Translations under genes and position numbers: made by a program
In this document: piece by piece, positions 32,203 to 33,713 of the stretch
Layout of the letters: every line of letters starts with the position of its first letter
Numbering within the stretch: position 1 is the first letter of the stretch
The notes under the pieces: generated by a model
Told to the model about the DNA's origin: nothing
The model's input: the letters and a program-made list of their open reading frames with translations, nothing else
Database searches by the model: none
Origin: Pseudomonadota bacterium
GTDB lineage: Bacteria > Pseudomonadota > Gammaproteobacteria > Steroidobacterales > MnTg04
Length of the DNA stretch: 33,713 bases
NCBI GenBank assembly: GCA_022572885.1
Contig: JACZVC010000030.1
Location: forward strand, 1-33,713
Direction: 5' to 3'

Positions 32203-33713
32203 CTATGGCTGGGTGGAAACCACCGCCGGATTACTGATCAAGATAACCAGGCCCCCACCGGGTATTCCGGCAGCCGCGTTCCCGGCATGGAAGACCACGG
32301 TCTCCGTCATCATCTCGATGGTTGCGGCGAGGCTGGCCGTGGGATCGAGCTGCGAGCCATGGCTGCCTTCGGTGAAACGAACCACACCCTGTGAGACGAA
32401 GTTCGGACAGGGGGCCGCTCCACCACAGGCCGCAGCCGAGATGCCGGATAGCCCCATGACGTCGATCAGGCGCTCGGTCGCGCTGTTGGGTACGGTCGCG
32501 TCGCCGATGACCTCGATCATATGTACCGGCTGGCCCAGGGCTCCGGCCGCGAAATTCCACGGATCGGCCCCATCGATAGCGGTTTGCATGTCACGGAGGG
32601 TGTTATTGAACAACGATGTGCCCGGTGTCAGGCCCTGTGCCGCAAGCGCTCCGGTAACCAGCGCGCCGAAGGATTGCGAATCCAGGGCCAGTTGCAGAAT
32701 CAGGCCGCCGGGGACGCCCAGTGTCGCTGACACGAAGTCATTGTTGTGGTGGGTCAACGCATTGATGCCGATCATGCTGCCCAGCGACTGGCCGACAAAA
32801 TGCACGCGATTGCCATCGAGATCCGCCGCATCGTTGGCGCTGCCGTTGCCATCGACATCTATGATGCCGATCGTGCGGGCCAGTGCGATCAGATCGACCG
32901 CGCCCTGGCGCCACGCGTCGCGGATAGTCAGCGGGTTGCCCAGGTTCAGGAAGGCATGGAAACCAGACGGATCGACCAGCCCGTCAGGAACGGGGGCGAA
33001 CGTCGCGTTGTCGATGGCATCGAGGTCAAAGGTACGTTCGGCACCTGCCTGGAAGAATATCGCTATCGGGTCAACCAATGGGTTCGGCTCGGTCAGCCCG
33101 TGCAACGGGTGATCGATCGCCACCACGACGAAACCAGCATCTGCAAATGGTTCGGCCAGTGCCAGCATATCGGTGCGGTTGCGGGTTATGCCATGCGCAA
33201 AAACAACGACCGGCCAACCGCCTGGCGGTGGTGCGCCAACTGCCTGCATCCAGGCCGAGGCGGCGTTGGGCACGGTCATCATCAGCGGTATACCAAAGGT
33301 GGCTGTTGCGACCGGGACCGGGTTGAAGCGATGGACAAAATTGGTCGGCGTGGCCGTTGGGTCCAAAGTGAAAGGCGCCCCGGTCCAGAACGAGCTGACC
33401 GGGTCACCGGTTGCCGGCGTATCGGCGTAGTAATCGACAAAAAGCTGGCCGACATAGATGTCGGCATTACCGCTCGGCAACCCCAGGCAGGCCGTGCTCA
33501 GAATTGGGAACGGACACCCCGGCACCGCGGCACCCGGGAATGGTCCGACCACGGCGCCCTGACCCACTGTCTGGGCTGCAGCCGCGGCCATGACGTTGCC
33601 GATCGACTGGGTGCGGAAATTGGCGCTGGAAATAATCGCTGCCGGGTTCATGCCGATCGCCCCGGCGATCGCCAGGTGAGCGCCGATCAGTTGCCGCAGG
33701 CCATCCAGCGTGG
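32203..33713 (-). CDS. Large extracellular-type lipase/esterase (VolA/Pla-1-like), N-terminus cut by the window edge
   Basis: At least 502 residues are visible; the frame stays open to the right edge (TLDGLRQLIGAHLAIAGAIG before the first internal Met), so the ATG at 33651 is not the start. The alpha/beta-hydrolase core has the oxyanion segment VVVFAHGITRNRTD, the strand FVVVAIDHPLHG, and the nucleophile motif GQSLG in VHFVGQSLGSMIGI. A late aspartate (EVIGDATVPN) and a histidine (EGSHGSQLDP) can complete the triad. A calcium-like loop DVDGNGSANDAADLDGN sits before the nucleophile. This matches the bacterial virulence-factor lipase/VolA type, usually surface lipoproteins cleaving phospholipids or lysophospholipids. 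It ends at a strong terminator. Confidence 0.85.
   Translation of the reverse strand, partial: TLDGLRQLIGAHLAIAGAIGMNPAAIISSANFRTQSIGNVMAAAAAQTVGQGAVVGPFPGAAVPGCPFPILSTACLGLPSGNADIYVGQLFVDYYADTPATGDPVSSFWTGAPFTLDPTATPTNFVHRFNPVPVATATFGIPLMMTVPNAASAWMQAVGAPPPGGWPVVVFAHGITRNRTDMLALAEPFADAGFVVVAIDHPLHGLTEPNPLVDPIAIFFQAGAERTFDLDAIDNATFAPVPDGLVDPSGFHAFLNLGNPLTIRDAWRQGAVDLIALARTIGIIDVDGNGSANDAADLDGNRVHFVGQSLGSMIGINALTHHNNDFVSATLGVPGGLILQLALDSQSFGALVTGALAAQGLTPGTSLFNNTLRDMQTAIDGADPWNFAAGALGQPVHMIEVIGDATVPNSATERLIDVMGLSGISAAACGGAAPCPNFVSQGVVRFTEGSHGSQLDPTASLAATIEMMTETVVFHAGNAAAGIPGGGLVILISNPAVVSTQP

Noticed and set aside
1-33713. tRNA, rRNA, CRISPR arrays, insertion sequences and prophage
   Set aside because: No tRNA-like cloverleaf, regular repeat-spacer pattern, transposase or phage gene was recognised in reading both strands.

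Overview
The window looks like a chromosomal segment of a marine-type gammaproteobacterium. The evidence is the ftsY-ftsE-ftsX-rpoH block in the usual gammaproteobacterial order, FadI-like thiolase and glutaryl-CoA dehydrogenase genes, and a dedicated sortase system of the kind described in marine Proteobacteria. A Woeseiaceae-like lineage is possible, but that is only an impression. Base composition is moderately GC-rich. The first ~2 kb is visibly more AT-rich: 26 G+C in bases 541-600, against 39 in bases 31681-31740.

Left part (1-9940). A class V aminotransferase cut by the window edge, a DUF6090-like membrane-anchored protein, a C-terminal remnant that resembles NAD(P)H-hydrate epimerase, and a Rid-family protein lacking the RidA arginine lie on the minus strand. 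They are followed by an alanine/glycine-type sodium symporter and a FadI-like thiolase, also on the minus strand. A MATE exporter and a DUF885 zinc-hydrolase-like lipoprotein follow on the plus strand, then a SAM methyltransferase on the minus strand.

Middle part (10033-22671). A tight plus-strand run encodes a PutP-type symporter, an AhpD-like protein, a small lipoprotein and a secreted M20 amidohydrolase. Next is the most interesting stretch. The response regulator and histidine kinase of a proteobacterial dedicated sortase system (minus strand, 14010-16741) are separated from the sortase and its single target protein (plus strand, 19862-22581) by a five-gene mercury-type module. This module has a MerR regulator with a three-cysteine metal site, a MerR-type promoter with a 19-bp spacer, a cysteine-bearing small membrane protein, a thioredoxin-like protein, a MerT homologue with both cysteine pairs, and a lipoprotein carrying a CxxC thioredoxin-like domain. 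No merA or merP is present. A clear rho-independent terminator closes the sortase operon.

Right part (22670-33713). DinF-type MATE, glutaryl-CoA dehydrogenase, an ACT-domain malic enzyme, a DUF962/Mpo1-like protein, a hotdog thioesterase-like protein and an OmpA-family lipoprotein come first. Then come rpoH, with a perfect CIRCE operator just upstream, ftsX, ftsE and ftsY. A large serine lipase/esterase enters from the right edge and ends at a bidirectional terminator. No rRNA, tRNA, CRISPR array or insertion sequence was seen.
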